NCBI GenBank assembly: GCA_047974765.1
Contig: JBKECP010000020.1
Coordinates: 124,001-188,000, forward strand
Reading direction: 5' to 3'
DNA length: 64,000 nt
DNA from: JBKECP01 sp047974765
GTDB lineage: Bacteria; Pseudomonadota; Gammaproteobacteria; Pseudomonadales; Halieaceae
Made by a program: the position numbers and the translations under genes. Under the pieces are notes generated by a model, which was not told where the DNA came from, searched no databases, and worked only from the letters and a program-made list of their open reading frames with translations. Numbering within the stretch: the stretch's first letter is position 1; every line of letters starts with the position of its first letter. This document shows positions 54,623 to 62,897 of this stretch, in pieces.

Positions 54623-55444
54623 ATGAAAAATCACGCAATTGATATCAGGGCTTTAAAGGAGGCCGTGACCCTGGCGCCGGGTGCACCGCTTGAAACCAGT
54701 CTGTCAGTATCAAAGCTCTGTCTGTTTTACTCACATAACCAGGCCCTGTTTGATATTGATCTCGATATTCCCCGTCAACGGGTGACTGCCTTTATCGGTC
54801 CAAGTGGCTGTGGAAAAACCAGTTTGCTGCGCTGTATTAATCGAATGAATGACGAAGTAACAGGCTGTCGGATACAGGGCCAGCTGTTATTGGACGGGGA
54901 AGATATTTATGGTGCAGGAGTTGATCTGGCCAATTTGCGGCGACGTATTGGTATGGTTTTTCAAAAACCCAATCCGTTTCCAAAAAGTATCTATGAAAAT
55001 GTGGCTTATGGCCTGCGCATACACGGTCTGAGGAAAAAACGCCTGCTGGATGAAGCTGTTGAAAAGGCGCTGATAGCAGCCTCATTATGGGATGAGGTAA
55101 AGGACCGCCTGCACGATAATGCATTGCGCCTTTCGGGCGGCCAGCAGCAGCGGCTGGTGATTGCACGCACTATTGCTGTTGAACCTGAAGTGCTTCTTCT
55201 GGATGAGCCAGCTTCTGCGCTTGATCCGATCTCAACCCTCAAACTGGAAGAGCTGATTTATGAACTTAAATCCCGCTATACCATTGTCATTGTGACTCAC
55301 AATATGCAGCAGGCGGCCAGGGTTTCGGATATGACGGCGTTCATGGATATGGGGCGGCTGGTGGAATTCGGTCTGACCGATGCGATTTTTACCAATCCGC
55401 TGCATAAGCAGACAGAAGACTATATTACTGGCCGTTACGGTTAA
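54623..55444 (+). CDS. pstB: Phosphate import ATP-binding protein PstB
   Basis: A 273-residue ATPase that powers phosphate import. Walker A is GPSGCGKTS, the Q loop is MVFQKPNPFPKSIYENVAYG, the signature is LSGGQQQRLVIAR, and Walker B is VLLLDEPASALDP. The Q-loop PNPFP motif is specific for PstB. It lies 40 bp after pstA and 26 bp before phoU. Confidence 0.96.
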   Translation: MKNHAIDIRALKEAVTLAPGAPLETSLSVSKLCLFYSHNQALFDIDLDIPRQRVTAFIGPSGCGKTSLLRCINRMNDEVTGCRIQGQLLLDGEDIYGAGVDLANLRRRIGMVFQKPNPFPKSIYENVAYGLRIHGLRKKRLLDEAVEKALIAASLWDEVKDRLHDNALRLSGGQQQRLVIARTIAVEPEVLLLDEPASALDPISTLKLEELIYELKSRYTIVIVTHNMQQAARVSDMTAFMDMGRLVEFGLTDAIFTNPLHKQTEDYITGRYG

Positions 55445-55470
55445 GATGAACCTGTCACCGGGAGATTCAA

Positions 55471-56211
55471 GTGCAGCAGAATAATTATCGGCAACATATC
55501 TCTGCCCAGTTTAATGCCGAGCTGGAGAGTATCAAGCAGCATTTGCTGGAAATGGGCGGACTGGTTGAGCAGCAATTAAACAGGGCGCTAAATACTTTGC
55601 TTGAAGGTGATACCGGTCTTGCTGAAGAGGTGATTGCAGATGACCGGCCGGTCAATCGCTTTGAGGTTACTATCGATGAGGAATGCTCAAAAATTCTTGC
55701 TTTGCGTCAACCCGCAGCCAGTGATTTACGCCTTATCTTTACGGTACTTAAAATGACAACTGATCTTGAAAGGATCGGTGATGAGGCAGTTAAAATTGCC
55801 CGTGGGGCCGTGCGTGCTTTGGAGGAGGGTCGTCCGCCCGGTGACTTTGCCGAGGTTGCCGACATTGGTCAGCGGGTTGCTGCCATGTTGCGCAAGTCAC
55901 TGGATGCTTTTGCCAGGCTCGATGTGGAAGTGGCTGTACAAATTATTATTCAGGACAGGGATATTGATATTGAGTATAGCCGTGCAATGCGTGCATTGAT
56001 TACCTTTATGATGGAGGATGCACGCAGTATAGGGCCAGTGCTTAATGAGATGTGGGCCTTGAGAAGTCTGGAACGGGTTGGTGATCATGCCAGCAATATT
56101 GCCGAGTATGTTGTCTATCTGGTGCAGGGCAGGGACGTGCGCCATGTTCAGCCACAGGATTTGGCTGTCCAGCTTGAGGTACTGGTGCCATCAAACAATA
56201 TGTCACAGTGA
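55471..56211 (+). CDS. phoU: Phosphate signalling protein PhoU
   Basis: A 246-residue all-helical protein made of two PhoU repeats, each with the metal-binding ExxxD pattern (DLERIGDEAVKIA and SLERVGDHASNIAEY). PhoU lets the Pst transporter signal to PhoR and keeps the regulon off in high phosphate. It starts at a GTG with GGGAG six bases upstream. It is the last core gene of the phosphate operon. Confidence 0.96.
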   Translation: MQQNNYRQHISAQFNAELESIKQHLLEMGGLVEQQLNRALNTLLEGDTGLAEEVIADDRPVNRFEVTIDEECSKILALRQPAASDLRLIFTVLKMTTDLERIGDEAVKIARGAVRALEEGRPPGDFAEVADIGQRVAAMLRKSLDAFARLDVEVAVQIIIQDRDIDIEYSRAMRALITFMMEDARSIGPVLNEMWALRSLERVGDHASNIAEYVVYLVQGRDVRHVQPQDLAVQLEVLVPSNNMSQ

Positions 56212-56321
56212 CTTGCACAATAATATTTCAAAAATGTCTGATGGCCAACACTTGAGCACGCAGGCAGAATTTATTAATGGTAGTATGCCAGCAGCCTCGT
56301 GACTAACAGGATGGACCCCAC

Positions 56322-57626
56322 ATGATGATATTTTGGCTGAAGTGGCTGACTGTCGCCAGTTTGCTGGCAGTAACAGCAATGCCCGCAGTGGCAATCAGTG
56401 ATACCCAGTTTGAAAAATTGCAGCTTCAGTTGAATGAGCTTGCCCAGCGCGTACAGAGTCTGGAGACTGATAATGCACGCCTGCGTGGGTTGCTCAAGGA
56501 TAAGGAAGAGCAAAAAACACTTGCTGTTAAGGCTGAGCAAACGACAAAAGAAACAGCTGTTGTCCCGACAAATATTACCAAAGACAATCACTGGTCGGAT
56601 CGTATTTCGATTTCCGGTGATTTTCGTTACCGCTATGAGGATATTGATATTGAAGGCCGGAAGCGGCGGGATCGTAATCGAATCCGGGCGCGTGCGACTT
56701 TGCTTGCCCAGGTCAGTAATAATGTTACAGCTGGCCTGGGTATTTCTACAGGTGGTGATGCCCCGGTATCAGCCAATCAAACTCTCGGTGGTGGTGGTGA
56801 TCGCAAGGAGATTCGTTTGAGTCTGGCCTATGCCCGCTGGCAGGCGCTTGAGGGTCTTTCTTTCAATGCAGGTAAAATGCCCAATGCCTTTTATCGTCCA
56901 CAAAAATCCGGCCTGTTATGGGATGGTGATTATCACCCTGAAGGGGTCAGTGGCCGCTGGTCCAATGACCACTTGTTTGTTATTGCGGCTGCCAACTGGC
57001 TTGAAAGTGACAGTAACCAGAGTAATCAGCAAATTGCCTGGGGAGTCCAGATTGGCACTACCTGGGATTTTGCCTGGGCCAATTTGACCACGGGCGGTGG
57101 TTACTTTGATATCCCTGTTGCCGGAGAAGAGACTTTCTTTGGTGACGCAGATGATTTCTATGGCAACAGTTATCTTTGCAATGATTATGAGAGTGCCACA
57201 GGCTGCCGTTATCGTTATGACTATGAGGAAGCTGAGTGGTTTTTTGATCTGCGTATGCGACCTGAAGGCTGGCAGTGGCCACTATCAATATATGCTGATG
57301 TTGTTAAAAACCTGGCAGTGGATGATTTTGATACGGGTTACCAGGCCGGTATCCGACTGGGGGATATTGGCAAAGGCTCGTCATGGCAGCTCGGTTATGA
57401 ATATCAAAATGTAGAAGCGGATGCCGTTTTTGGTTTGCTCAGTGATTCTGATTTTGCCATTGGTGGTTCTGATACCAAAGGTCACAGGCTATTTAGTCAA
57501 TATGCCATTAATTCCAAAGTGCGTATTGGTTTGACCTGGTATTTAAAAAACAAATATGGCGAAGATTCTCTTGAGAAACCTTTCGATTATGATCGCATAG
57601 TGTTGGATGCTGATTTTGTCTATTGA
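56322..57626 (+). CDS. Outer-membrane porin of the putative-porin family with N-terminal coiled coil
   Basis: A 434-residue exported protein. The signal peptide is about 24 residues. A coiled coil (about 30-65, FEKLQLQLNELAQRVQSLETDNARL) may contact peptidoglycan or trimerise. From ISGDFRYRYED the rest alternates hydrophobic and polar residues and ends in aromatic-rich DADFVY, typical of a beta-barrel C-terminus. Two cysteines near residues 285-295 may form a disulfide in a loop. Its position after phoU suggests phosphate or organophosphate uptake, but no PHO box precedes it, so that is an inference. Confidence 0.82.
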   Translation: MMIFWLKWLTVASLLAVTAMPAVAISDTQFEKLQLQLNELAQRVQSLETDNARLRGLLKDKEEQKTLAVKAEQTTKETAVVPTNITKDNHWSDRISISGDFRYRYEDIDIEGRKRRDRNRIRARATLLAQVSNNVTAGLGISTGGDAPVSANQTLGGGGDRKEIRLSLAYARWQALEGLSFNAGKMPNAFYRPQKSGLLWDGDYHPEGVSGRWSNDHLFVIAAANWLESDSNQSNQQIAWGVQIGTTWDFAWANLTTGGGYFDIPVAGEETFFGDADDFYGNSYLCNDYESATGCRYRYDYEEAEWFFDLRMRPEGWQWPLSIYADVVKNLAVDDFDTGYQAGIRLGDIGKGSSWQLGYEYQNVEADAVFGLLSDSDFAIGGSDTKGHRLFSQYAINSKVRIGLTWYLKNKYGEDSLEKPFDYDRIVLDADFVY

Positions 57627-57644
57627 ACAGAAGCTGTGAAGTGC

Positions 57645-57672
57645 TTGCAATGAACGCAGGCAAAGGTACAAT
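57645..57672 (+). promoter_or_regulatory. Sigma-70 promoter of tRNA-Glu
   Basis: TTGCAA (57645-57650) and TACAAT (57667-57672) have a 16-bp spacer. A GC-rich discriminator follows, as at stringently controlled stable RNA promoters. It lies just downstream of the porin stop codon. Confidence 0.7.
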
Positions 57673-57708
57673 ACCGCGCCTGTGCGGGTTTTTACCCAAA
57701 ACTGCTGC

Positions 57709-57784
57709 GTCCCCTTCGTCTAGTGGTCCAGGACACCGCCCTTTCACGGCGGGAACAGGGGTTCGAACCCCCTAGGGGACGCCA
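57709..57784 (+). tRNA. tRNA-Glu (anticodon TTC)
   Basis: A 76-base cloverleaf. The acceptor stem GTCCCCT pairs with AGGGGAC, followed by discriminator G and an encoded CCA. The anticodon arm CCGCC-CTTTCAC-GGCGG presents TTC at 57743-57745. The T arm is AGGGGTTCGAACCCCC. It is a single gene, not part of an rRNA operon. Confidence 0.97.
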
Positions 57785-57807
57785 TATTCTGCTGTACTTT
57801 CGTATTA

Positions 57808-57836
57808 AACAAGGCCCGGTTATACCGGGCCTTGTT
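57808..57836 (+). terminator. Rho-independent terminator of tRNA-Glu
   Basis: A perfect 12-bp stem (AACAAGGCCCGG and its complement) with loop TTATA is followed by TTGTTT. It ends 46 bases before the hisC ATG. Confidence 0.85.
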
Positions 57837-57882
57837 GTTTCGGAAGATTTGTTATTTCGGGAAAGTTTTCGGGAGAGTGGAG

Positions 57883-58941
57883 ATGAGTCGCTTCTGGAGT
57901 CAACTGACAGGGGAGCTTTCCCCCTATGTACCTGGTGAGCAGCCAGATTCGCAGCAAACACTGGTTAAAATCAATACCAATGAACTGCCGTATTCACCGT
58001 CGCCTGCTGTGCTTGCGGCGATCGCTTCATGCACAGGTGATATGCTGCGTCGTTATCCTGACCCGGAATCCAGAGCGCTGCGCGCAGCTATTGGCAGACG
58101 TTACCACCTGTCTGTAGATGAAGTTTTTGTTGGCAATGGCTCGGATGAGGTACTCGCTCACGCATTCAATGCGCTGTTCAAACATGAGCAGCCCCTGCTT
58201 TACCCGGATATTAGCTACAGCTTTTACCCTGTATGGGCTTCACTTTATGGTATCAGCAGTGAATGTATTCCTCTGGCCGGGGATTTCTCGGTTGATCTGC
58301 ATGATTATCAGCGGCCCAACGGCGGTATTGTCATACCCAATCCCAACGCACCTACCGGTCTGGCTTTTACTCTTGATACCCTGCGCAAACTGTTGCAGGT
58401 AAATCGTGATTCTGTTGTGTTGATTGATGAAGCTTATGTTGATTTTGGTGGTGAGTCGGCGGCTGCACTGATACCTGAGTTTGATAACCTGCTGGTGGTG
58501 CATACACTCTCTAAATCCAGGGGGTTGGCCGGTTTACGGGTGGGGTATGCCATGGGGCAGTCGCCGCTGATTGAGGGTTTATCGCGTGTCAAGAATTCCT
58601 TTAACTCCTATCCGCTGGACATAGTAGCCCAGCGAGCGGCACAGGCGGCCATTGAAGATGAGTCCTGGCTGGCAAAAAATCGTGCCCGCATTATTGCGGA
58701 TCGGGAGTTTCTTTCTGCCGGACTGGTCTCGCTGGGTTTTGATGTATTGCCTTCACAGGCCAACTTTATTTTTGCATGCCATCCGGGTCAAAATGCAGCA
58801 CAATTACAGGCACAATTGCGGGACAAGAATATTATTGTGCGGCATTTTGCCAAGGCGCGTATCAACCAGTATCTTCGGATCAGTATTGGCACGCACGAGG
58901 ACTGCCAGCGTTTGCTGACAGCCCTTGCTGAACTGCTCTAG
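57883..58941 (+). CDS. hisC: Histidinol-phosphate aminotransferase
   Basis: A 352-residue PLP enzyme that converts imidazole acetol phosphate to histidinol phosphate in histidine synthesis. The family motifs are present: NTNELPYSPSP, NPNAPTG, DEAYVDFGG, and the PLP lysine Lys211 in HTLSKSRGLAGLRVGYA. GGGAG lies seven bases before the chosen ATG; the frame extends to 57832 inside the terminator. Other his genes are absent. The stop codon overlaps that of the convergent KAS III-like gene through CTAG. Confidence 0.95.
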   Translation: MSRFWSQLTGELSPYVPGEQPDSQQTLVKINTNELPYSPSPAVLAAIASCTGDMLRRYPDPESRALRAAIGRRYHLSVDEVFVGNGSDEVLAHAFNALFKHEQPLLYPDISYSFYPVWASLYGISSECIPLAGDFSVDLHDYQRPNGGIVIPNPNAPTGLAFTLDTLRKLLQVNRDSVVLIDEAYVDFGGESAAALIPEFDNLLVVHTLSKSRGLAGLRVGYAMGQSPLIEGLSRVKNSFNSYPLDIVAQRAAQAAIEDESWLAKNRARIIADREFLSAGLVSLGFDVLPSQANFIFACHPGQNAAQLQAQLRDKNIIVRHFAKARINQYLRISIGTHEDCQRLLTALAELL

Positions 58942-60059
58942 CACTTTTGTAAAACAATGCTGCCAATACTGTAACCGGCGCCAAAGGAACATAAAACACC
59001 GATATCACCACTTTTGAAATCACTGTGGTATTTGTGGAAGGCAATCACTGAGCCGGCTGAGCTTGTGTTGGCATACTCATCAAGGATGGTTGGAGCCTCC
59101 TCTGGCAGAGGGTCCCGCCCGAGAACCCGCCTGGCTATCAGCATGTTCATGCTCAGATTAGCCTGGTGCAGCCACATGCGCCGCAAGTCGGTGGGGTTGA
59201 TATTGAGCGCATCGAGCTGTTCAGACATTAGTTTGGCTACCGCTGGACAGACTTCCTTGAAAACCTTGCGTCCCTCCTGAACAAACAGTTTGTCAGCTTT
59301 GCCGATACCGCTTTCATCGGCGCGATTGAGAAAACCGAAGTTATTGCGAATATTATTGGAAAAAATAGTTTTCAAGCGGGTGTCAATGATCTGATAGCAA
59401 TCGTGGCTGCTGGCTGTGTCGGCGGGCTCCAGAATAACGGCAGTGCACACATCGCCAAAAATAAAATGAGAATCACGGTCGCGGAAATTAAGATGGCCGC
59501 TACAGACTTCCGGGTTTAACATCAATACACAGCGGGCATTGCCGCAAAGAATGGCATCGCGGGCCTGCTGGATACCAAACGTTGCCGAGGAGCAGGCGAC
59601 GTTCATATCAAAAGCATAGCCATCAATACCCAGTGCTCCCTGAATTTCCACAGCAATAGCCGGATAAGCTCTTTGCATATTGGATGCGGCAACAATAACG
59701 GCGTCGATATCGGCTGCCGTTTTGCCAGCTTGCTCCATCGCCTGGCAGGCAGCTGCAATGGCCATTTCGCACTGAATTGAATGTTCTTCATTGCTGCGCT
59801 CAGCGATATAGGGTGCCATGCGTTCCGGATCGAGGATGCCTGATTTATTGATCACATAACGGGCTTTAATACCTGATGCCTTGACAATAAAATCCTCGGA
59901 AGAATATTGCAGGGCACTTCGCTCACCAGCCTGAATTGCCGCTGCATTGTCACGATTAAAGTTGTCGACGTAGGTATTGAAGGCCGAGACCAGTTCGTTA
60001 TTGCTAATGGATTCCGAAGGGGTGTATAGCCCTGTTCCGCTGATGACAATATCTGTCAT
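58938..60059 (-). CDS. Beta-ketoacyl-ACP synthase III family protein (FabH-like)
   Basis: A 373-residue condensing enzyme of the thiolase fold. The Cys-His-Asn triad is complete: Cys156 in NVACSSATFG, His298 in WLHQANLSMN, and Asn331 in EYANTSSAGS. It is longer than E. coli FabH (317) because of an insert near residues 28-60. This matches a gammaproteobacterial subgroup often annotated as KAS III. It stands alone, away from fab genes, so a role in shunting acyl-CoA into fatty-acid synthesis is possible but not shown. AGGAG lies nine bases before the ATG. Confidence 0.88.
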   Translation of the reverse strand: MTDIVISGTGLYTPSESISNNELVSAFNTYVDNFNRDNAAAIQAGERSALQYSSEDFIVKASGIKARYVINKSGILDPERMAPYIAERSNEEHSIQCEMAIAAACQAMEQAGKTAADIDAVIVAASNMQRAYPAIAVEIQGALGIDGYAFDMNVACSSATFGIQQARDAILCGNARCVLMLNPEVCSGHLNFRDRDSHFIFGDVCTAVILEPADTASSHDCYQIIDTRLKTIFSNNIRNNFGFLNRADESGIGKADKLFVQEGRKVFKEVCPAVAKLMSEQLDALNINPTDLRRMWLHQANLSMNMLIARRVLGRDPLPEEAPTILDEYANTSSAGSVIAFHKYHSDFKSGDIGVLCSFGAGYSIGSIVLQKC

Positions 60060-60199
60060 TCCCTGTGTCTCCTGGTAGCTCGCAGTGGGCCTGTGGTGGC
60101 AGACCTGTTTGTATTGGACCCGTGATAGTGTATTAGTGTACCGCGATTTGGTGCGTCAGGGCCGGTGGACGCAGGTAAAAATAGCGATTTGTTGTTTTA

Positions 60200-60367
60200 T
60201 TAACTCGGCAAGCTTTTAGCCGAATGAATAAGCGGCATATAAATGTGCCGCCGCAGGCTGTAAGCCTGCGCGAGCCCTGCGAAAATCAAGGGGTTTCACA
60301 CATTCCGCTGATTTTCATGGGCGACAATCAAATAGTGAGGGATTCATCTATTTGATTGCCAGGTTAA
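60200..60367. repeat. MITE-like repeat, copy B (168 bp), in a 466-bp gene-free region
   Basis: The second copy of the element at 23756-23922, in the same orientation, bounded by TTAACTCGGCA and TGCCAGGTTAA. Its hairpins are more perfect than copy A's: CGCAGGCT-GTA-AGCCTGCG and AATCAAATAG..CTATTTGATT are both exact, and GCGGCA..TGCCGC is also present. It lies in the 60060-60525 gap between the KAS III-like gene and gltA. The rest of that gap holds the KAS III-like upstream region, about 110 bp with no visible feature, and the gltA terminator. Confidence 0.8.
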
Positions 60368-60478
60368 TAGCTGCTTTATGCTTGCGCTTGTCTGTACTGA
60401 TACAGGCTTGTCAGCTGGTGGGCCGGACCGCCAGTAAATGCCGATGGCGCCATTGTTCCCGAAAAGTATCCACGAGGC

Positions 60479-60511
60479 AAAAAAAAGCCGCACATGAGTG
60501 CGGCTTTTTTT
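60479..60511 (-). terminator. Rho-independent terminator of gltA (bidirectional form)
   Basis: AGCCGCAC-ATGA-GTGCGGCT forms an 8-bp stem with an A tract on one side and a T tract on the other, so it can work from either strand. It lies 15 bp beyond the gltA stop codon. Confidence 0.9.
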
Positions 60512-60525
60512 GAAGGCTGGTGCTG

Positions 60526-61815
60526 TTAACGCTTGTCCAGGTCAACGTAATCGCGTTGGGGGTGGCCGGTATAAAGCTGGCGAGGGCGTCCGATACGGTA
60601 GCTGCCGCTAATCATTTCATGCCAGTGGGCAATCCAGCCAACGGTGCGTCCAACAGCAAAAATAACGGTGAACATACTGGTCGGGATGCCGATGGCTTTC
60701 AAGATAATACCGGAATAGAAGTCGACGTTGGGGTAGAGTTTTTTCTCAACGAAATATTCGTCTTCCAGCGCGATACGTTCCAGTTCCTTGGCGATTGCCA
60801 GTAGCGGATCATTCTCCAGTCCCAATTCGGCCAGCACTTCATCGGCGGCTTCTTTCATTACTTTGGCGCGGGGGTCAAAGTTTTTGTAGACCCGGTGTCC
60901 AAAGCCCATTAGACGGAAAGGGTCGTCCTTGTCTTTGGCGCGCTCGACAAATTCAGGGATGCGTGAAACATCACCAATTTCTTCAAGCATCTGCAATACC
61001 GCTTCGTTGGCGCCGCCGTGAGAAGGACCCCACAGTGCAGCAATACCGGCTGCGATGCAGGCGAAGGGATTGGCACCGGAGGAGCCGGCCAGGCGCACTG
61101 TGGAAGTGGATGCGTTCTGCTCGTGGTCGGCGTGCAGCAGGAAAATGCGATCCATAGCGCGGGCCAGTGTCGGGCTAACCTTGCTTGGCTCACAGGGATT
61201 GCCGAACATCATATGCAGGAAGTTTTCAGCGTAACTCATGCTGTTGTCGGGATACATAAAGGGCTGGCCGACAGAGAATTTGTAACTCATGGCTGCCAGT
61301 GTGGGCATTTTTGCAATCAGGCGAAAGGCGGCAATCTGGCGGTGATGTTCGTCGGATATATTCAGTGAGTCGTGGTAAAAGGCAGACAGTGCACCAACTA
61401 CGCCGCACATAATTGCCATTGGATGGGCGTCGCGGCGAAAGCCGTTGAAGAAAGTCCGGATCTGTTCGTGAACCATGGTGTGACGCTTGATGGTATCGAC
61501 AAACTGATTGTATTCAGCCTTGCTGGGCAGCTCACCATTGAGCAACAGGTAGCAGGTTTCCAGGTAGTCGGACCGTTCAGCGAGCTGGTCGATGGGATAG
61601 CCGCGGTGAAGCAGTACGCCCTTGCCGCCATCAATATAAGTGATCTGGGATTCGCAGGCAGCGGTGGAGACAAAACCGGGATCATAGGTAAACATGCCCT
61701 TGCTGGTCAGGCCGCCGACATCGACGACATCGGGCCCGATGGTTCCGGAATAAATTGGCAGCTCGACTGACTCGTCGATACCCTCGATGCTTAGAATCGC
61801 TTTTTTGTTACTCAT
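60526..61815 (-). CDS. gltA: Citrate synthase
   Basis: A 429-residue enzyme that condenses acetyl-CoA and oxaloacetate into citrate. It is the type II, NADH-sensitive hexameric form by length and sequence. Catalytic residues lie in LLHADHEQNASTSTVR, GPSHGGANEAV and FGHRVYKNFDPRA. The frame opens at a TTG at 61854, but the ATG at 61815 with AGGA six bases upstream is chosen. It is divergent from sdhC and has its own promoter and terminator. Confidence 0.97.
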   Translation of the reverse strand: MSNKKAILSIEGIDESVELPIYSGTIGPDVVDVGGLTSKGMFTYDPGFVSTAACESQITYIDGGKGVLLHRGYPIDQLAERSDYLETCYLLLNGELPSKAEYNQFVDTIKRHTMVHEQIRTFFNGFRRDAHPMAIMCGVVGALSAFYHDSLNISDEHHRQIAAFRLIAKMPTLAAMSYKFSVGQPFMYPDNSMSYAENFLHMMFGNPCEPSKVSPTLARAMDRIFLLHADHEQNASTSTVRLAGSSGANPFACIAAGIAALWGPSHGGANEAVLQMLEEIGDVSRIPEFVERAKDKDDPFRLMGFGHRVYKNFDPRAKVMKEAADEVLAELGLENDPLLAIAKELERIALEDEYFVEKKLYPNVDFYSGIILKAIGIPTSMFTVIFAVGRTVGWIAHWHEMISGSYRIGRPRQLYTGHPQRDYVDLDKR

Positions 61816-61853
61816 GAATGGTCCTGCGAATGAAGTGTTTCGTGGGGTGCTCA

Positions 61854-61881
61854 ACTATAGAGTTTCGCCAGCTATTGTCAA
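61854..61881 (-). promoter_or_regulatory. Sigma-70 promoter of gltA
   Basis: On the minus strand, TTGACA (61876-61881) and TATAGT (61854-61859) are separated by 16 bp. The -35 is a perfect consensus match, and the predicted leader is about 30 bases. Confidence 0.75.
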
Positions 61882-61938
61882 TTCATTGAGCTTATATGCT
61901 CCTATTTGGCACTGTACATGGGACTAACGTCGAAATGC

Positions 61939-61963
61939 ATCTTCGCCGAAGATAGGCGAAGAT
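61939..61963. promoter_or_regulatory. Palindrome between gltA and sdhC
   Basis: ATCTTCGCC (61939-61947) and GGCGAAGAT (61955-61963) form an exact 9-bp inverted repeat around 7 bases, flanked by ATGCAT on both sides. It lies upstream of both the gltA -35 (58 bp) and the sdh -35 (62 bp). It may be an operator shared by the two divergent TCA promoters. Confidence 0.5.
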
Positions 61964-62024
61964 CATGCATGTTCTAAATTGAGATTTTTTATCTGTAAAT
62001 CAGGGCCTGTTACATCGCCCGGAT

Positions 62025-62053
62025 TTGTAATCATCTCTGTTAGTCCTTATAAT
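62025..62053 (+). promoter_or_regulatory. Sigma-70 promoter of the sdh operon
   Basis: TTGTAA (62025-62030) and a perfect TATAAT (62048-62053) are separated by 17 bp. Transcription would start near 62060, leaving a leader of about 100 bases before sdhC. Confidence 0.75.
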
Positions 62054-62059
62054 TTTGCC

Positions 62060-62162
62060 CGGTTTGCAACAGGCAATACTCCCCGATAGAAGGGAGTAGG
62101 GCAAAGCCCGGTTTAAGCCGGCCCAATAACTGCCGTCTGGCATCGAACGATGGTACCCCACA
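62060..62162 (+). promoter_or_regulatory. Structured leader of sdhC
   Basis: The predicted 5' untranslated region contains ACTCCC..GGGAGT (62078-62083, 62092-62097), GGGC-AAA-GCCC (62099-62109) and further GC-rich complementary segments. No strong ribosome binding site precedes the GTG start. Translational control by an sRNA is plausible for sdh mRNAs but not shown. Confidence 0.35.
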
Positions 62163-62540
62163 GTGAAAGACAATCGTCCCGTTAATTTGGACATCGGTAG
62201 CGTGCGGCTCCCCATTACCGCATGGACGTCCATCACCCACCGCGCCTCGGGCGTGTTCCTTTTTATCGCTATTGGCATTCTGCTTTATATGCTTGATGGC
62301 AGTCTTAAAAGCCCTGAGGGCTTTGCCGCTGTCCAGGATTGCCTCGACTCTTTGCTGGCCAGGCTGGTTCTACTGGCCGTCATCGCCGGTGTGATTTATC
62401 ACGCACTGGCGGGCATCAAGCATTTGATTATGGACTTCGGTATCGGCGAAAGCATGGCGGGGGGCATTTTGGGTGCTCGCCTGGTTATTGTGCTGTCGGT
62501 CATTCTTACGGTTGTCGCTGCGGGGGTCTGGGTATGGTAA
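62163..62540 (+). CDS. sdhC: Succinate dehydrogenase cytochrome b556 subunit
   Basis: A 125-residue membrane anchor with three helices that binds heme b and ubiquinone with SdhD. RPVNLDIGSVRLPITAWTSITHRASG matches the SdhC N-terminus, with the quinone-site Ser and Arg, and the heme His is in IYHALAGIKHL. It starts at a GTG with a weak ribosome binding site. It overlaps sdhD by seven bases. Confidence 0.95.
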   Translation: MKDNRPVNLDIGSVRLPITAWTSITHRASGVFLFIAIGILLYMLDGSLKSPEGFAAVQDCLDSLLARLVLLAVIAGVIYHALAGIKHLIMDFGIGESMAGGILGARLVIVLSVILTVVAAGVWVW

Positions 62541-62896
62541 CTACAACGACAAATTACGGTCGTTCAGGTGTTTCTGACTGGCTGGTTCAGCGGATTAGCG
62601 CTGTTATTCTGTTGGCTTATTTTATCTTTATTGCCTGCGCAACAGCTGGTGGCACTGACTACGTTAGCTGGAGAGCACTGTTTGACCAGACCTGGGTCAA
62701 AATTTTCAGTCTGGCAGCTTTGTTATCGGTAGCGGCTCATGCCTGGATTGGCCTGTGGGTGGTGCTCACCGACTATTTGACCGAACGCCTGATGGGCACT
62801 CTCGGTAATGTGCTGCGTATTGCCGGAGAACTGTTTGTCCTGGCCGTACTGTTTGTTTATGTGGTCTGGGGCATCCAGATCCTGTGGGGGTATTGA
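62534..62896 (+). CDS. sdhD: Succinate dehydrogenase membrane anchor subunit
   Basis: A 120-residue three-helix membrane protein. DWLVQRISAVILLAYFIF and SVAAHAWIGLWVVLTDY match SdhD, with the heme-ligating His in AHAWIG. The frame is open further upstream inside sdhC; the ATG at 62534 gives the correct length. The sdhA ATG begins one base after its stop codon. Confidence 0.95.
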   Translation: MVTTTTNYGRSGVSDWLVQRISAVILLAYFIFIACATAGGTDYVSWRALFDQTWVKIFSLAALLSVAAHAWIGLWVVLTDYLTERLMGTLGNVLRIAGELFVLAVLFVYVVWGIQILWGY

Positions 62897-62897
62897 G

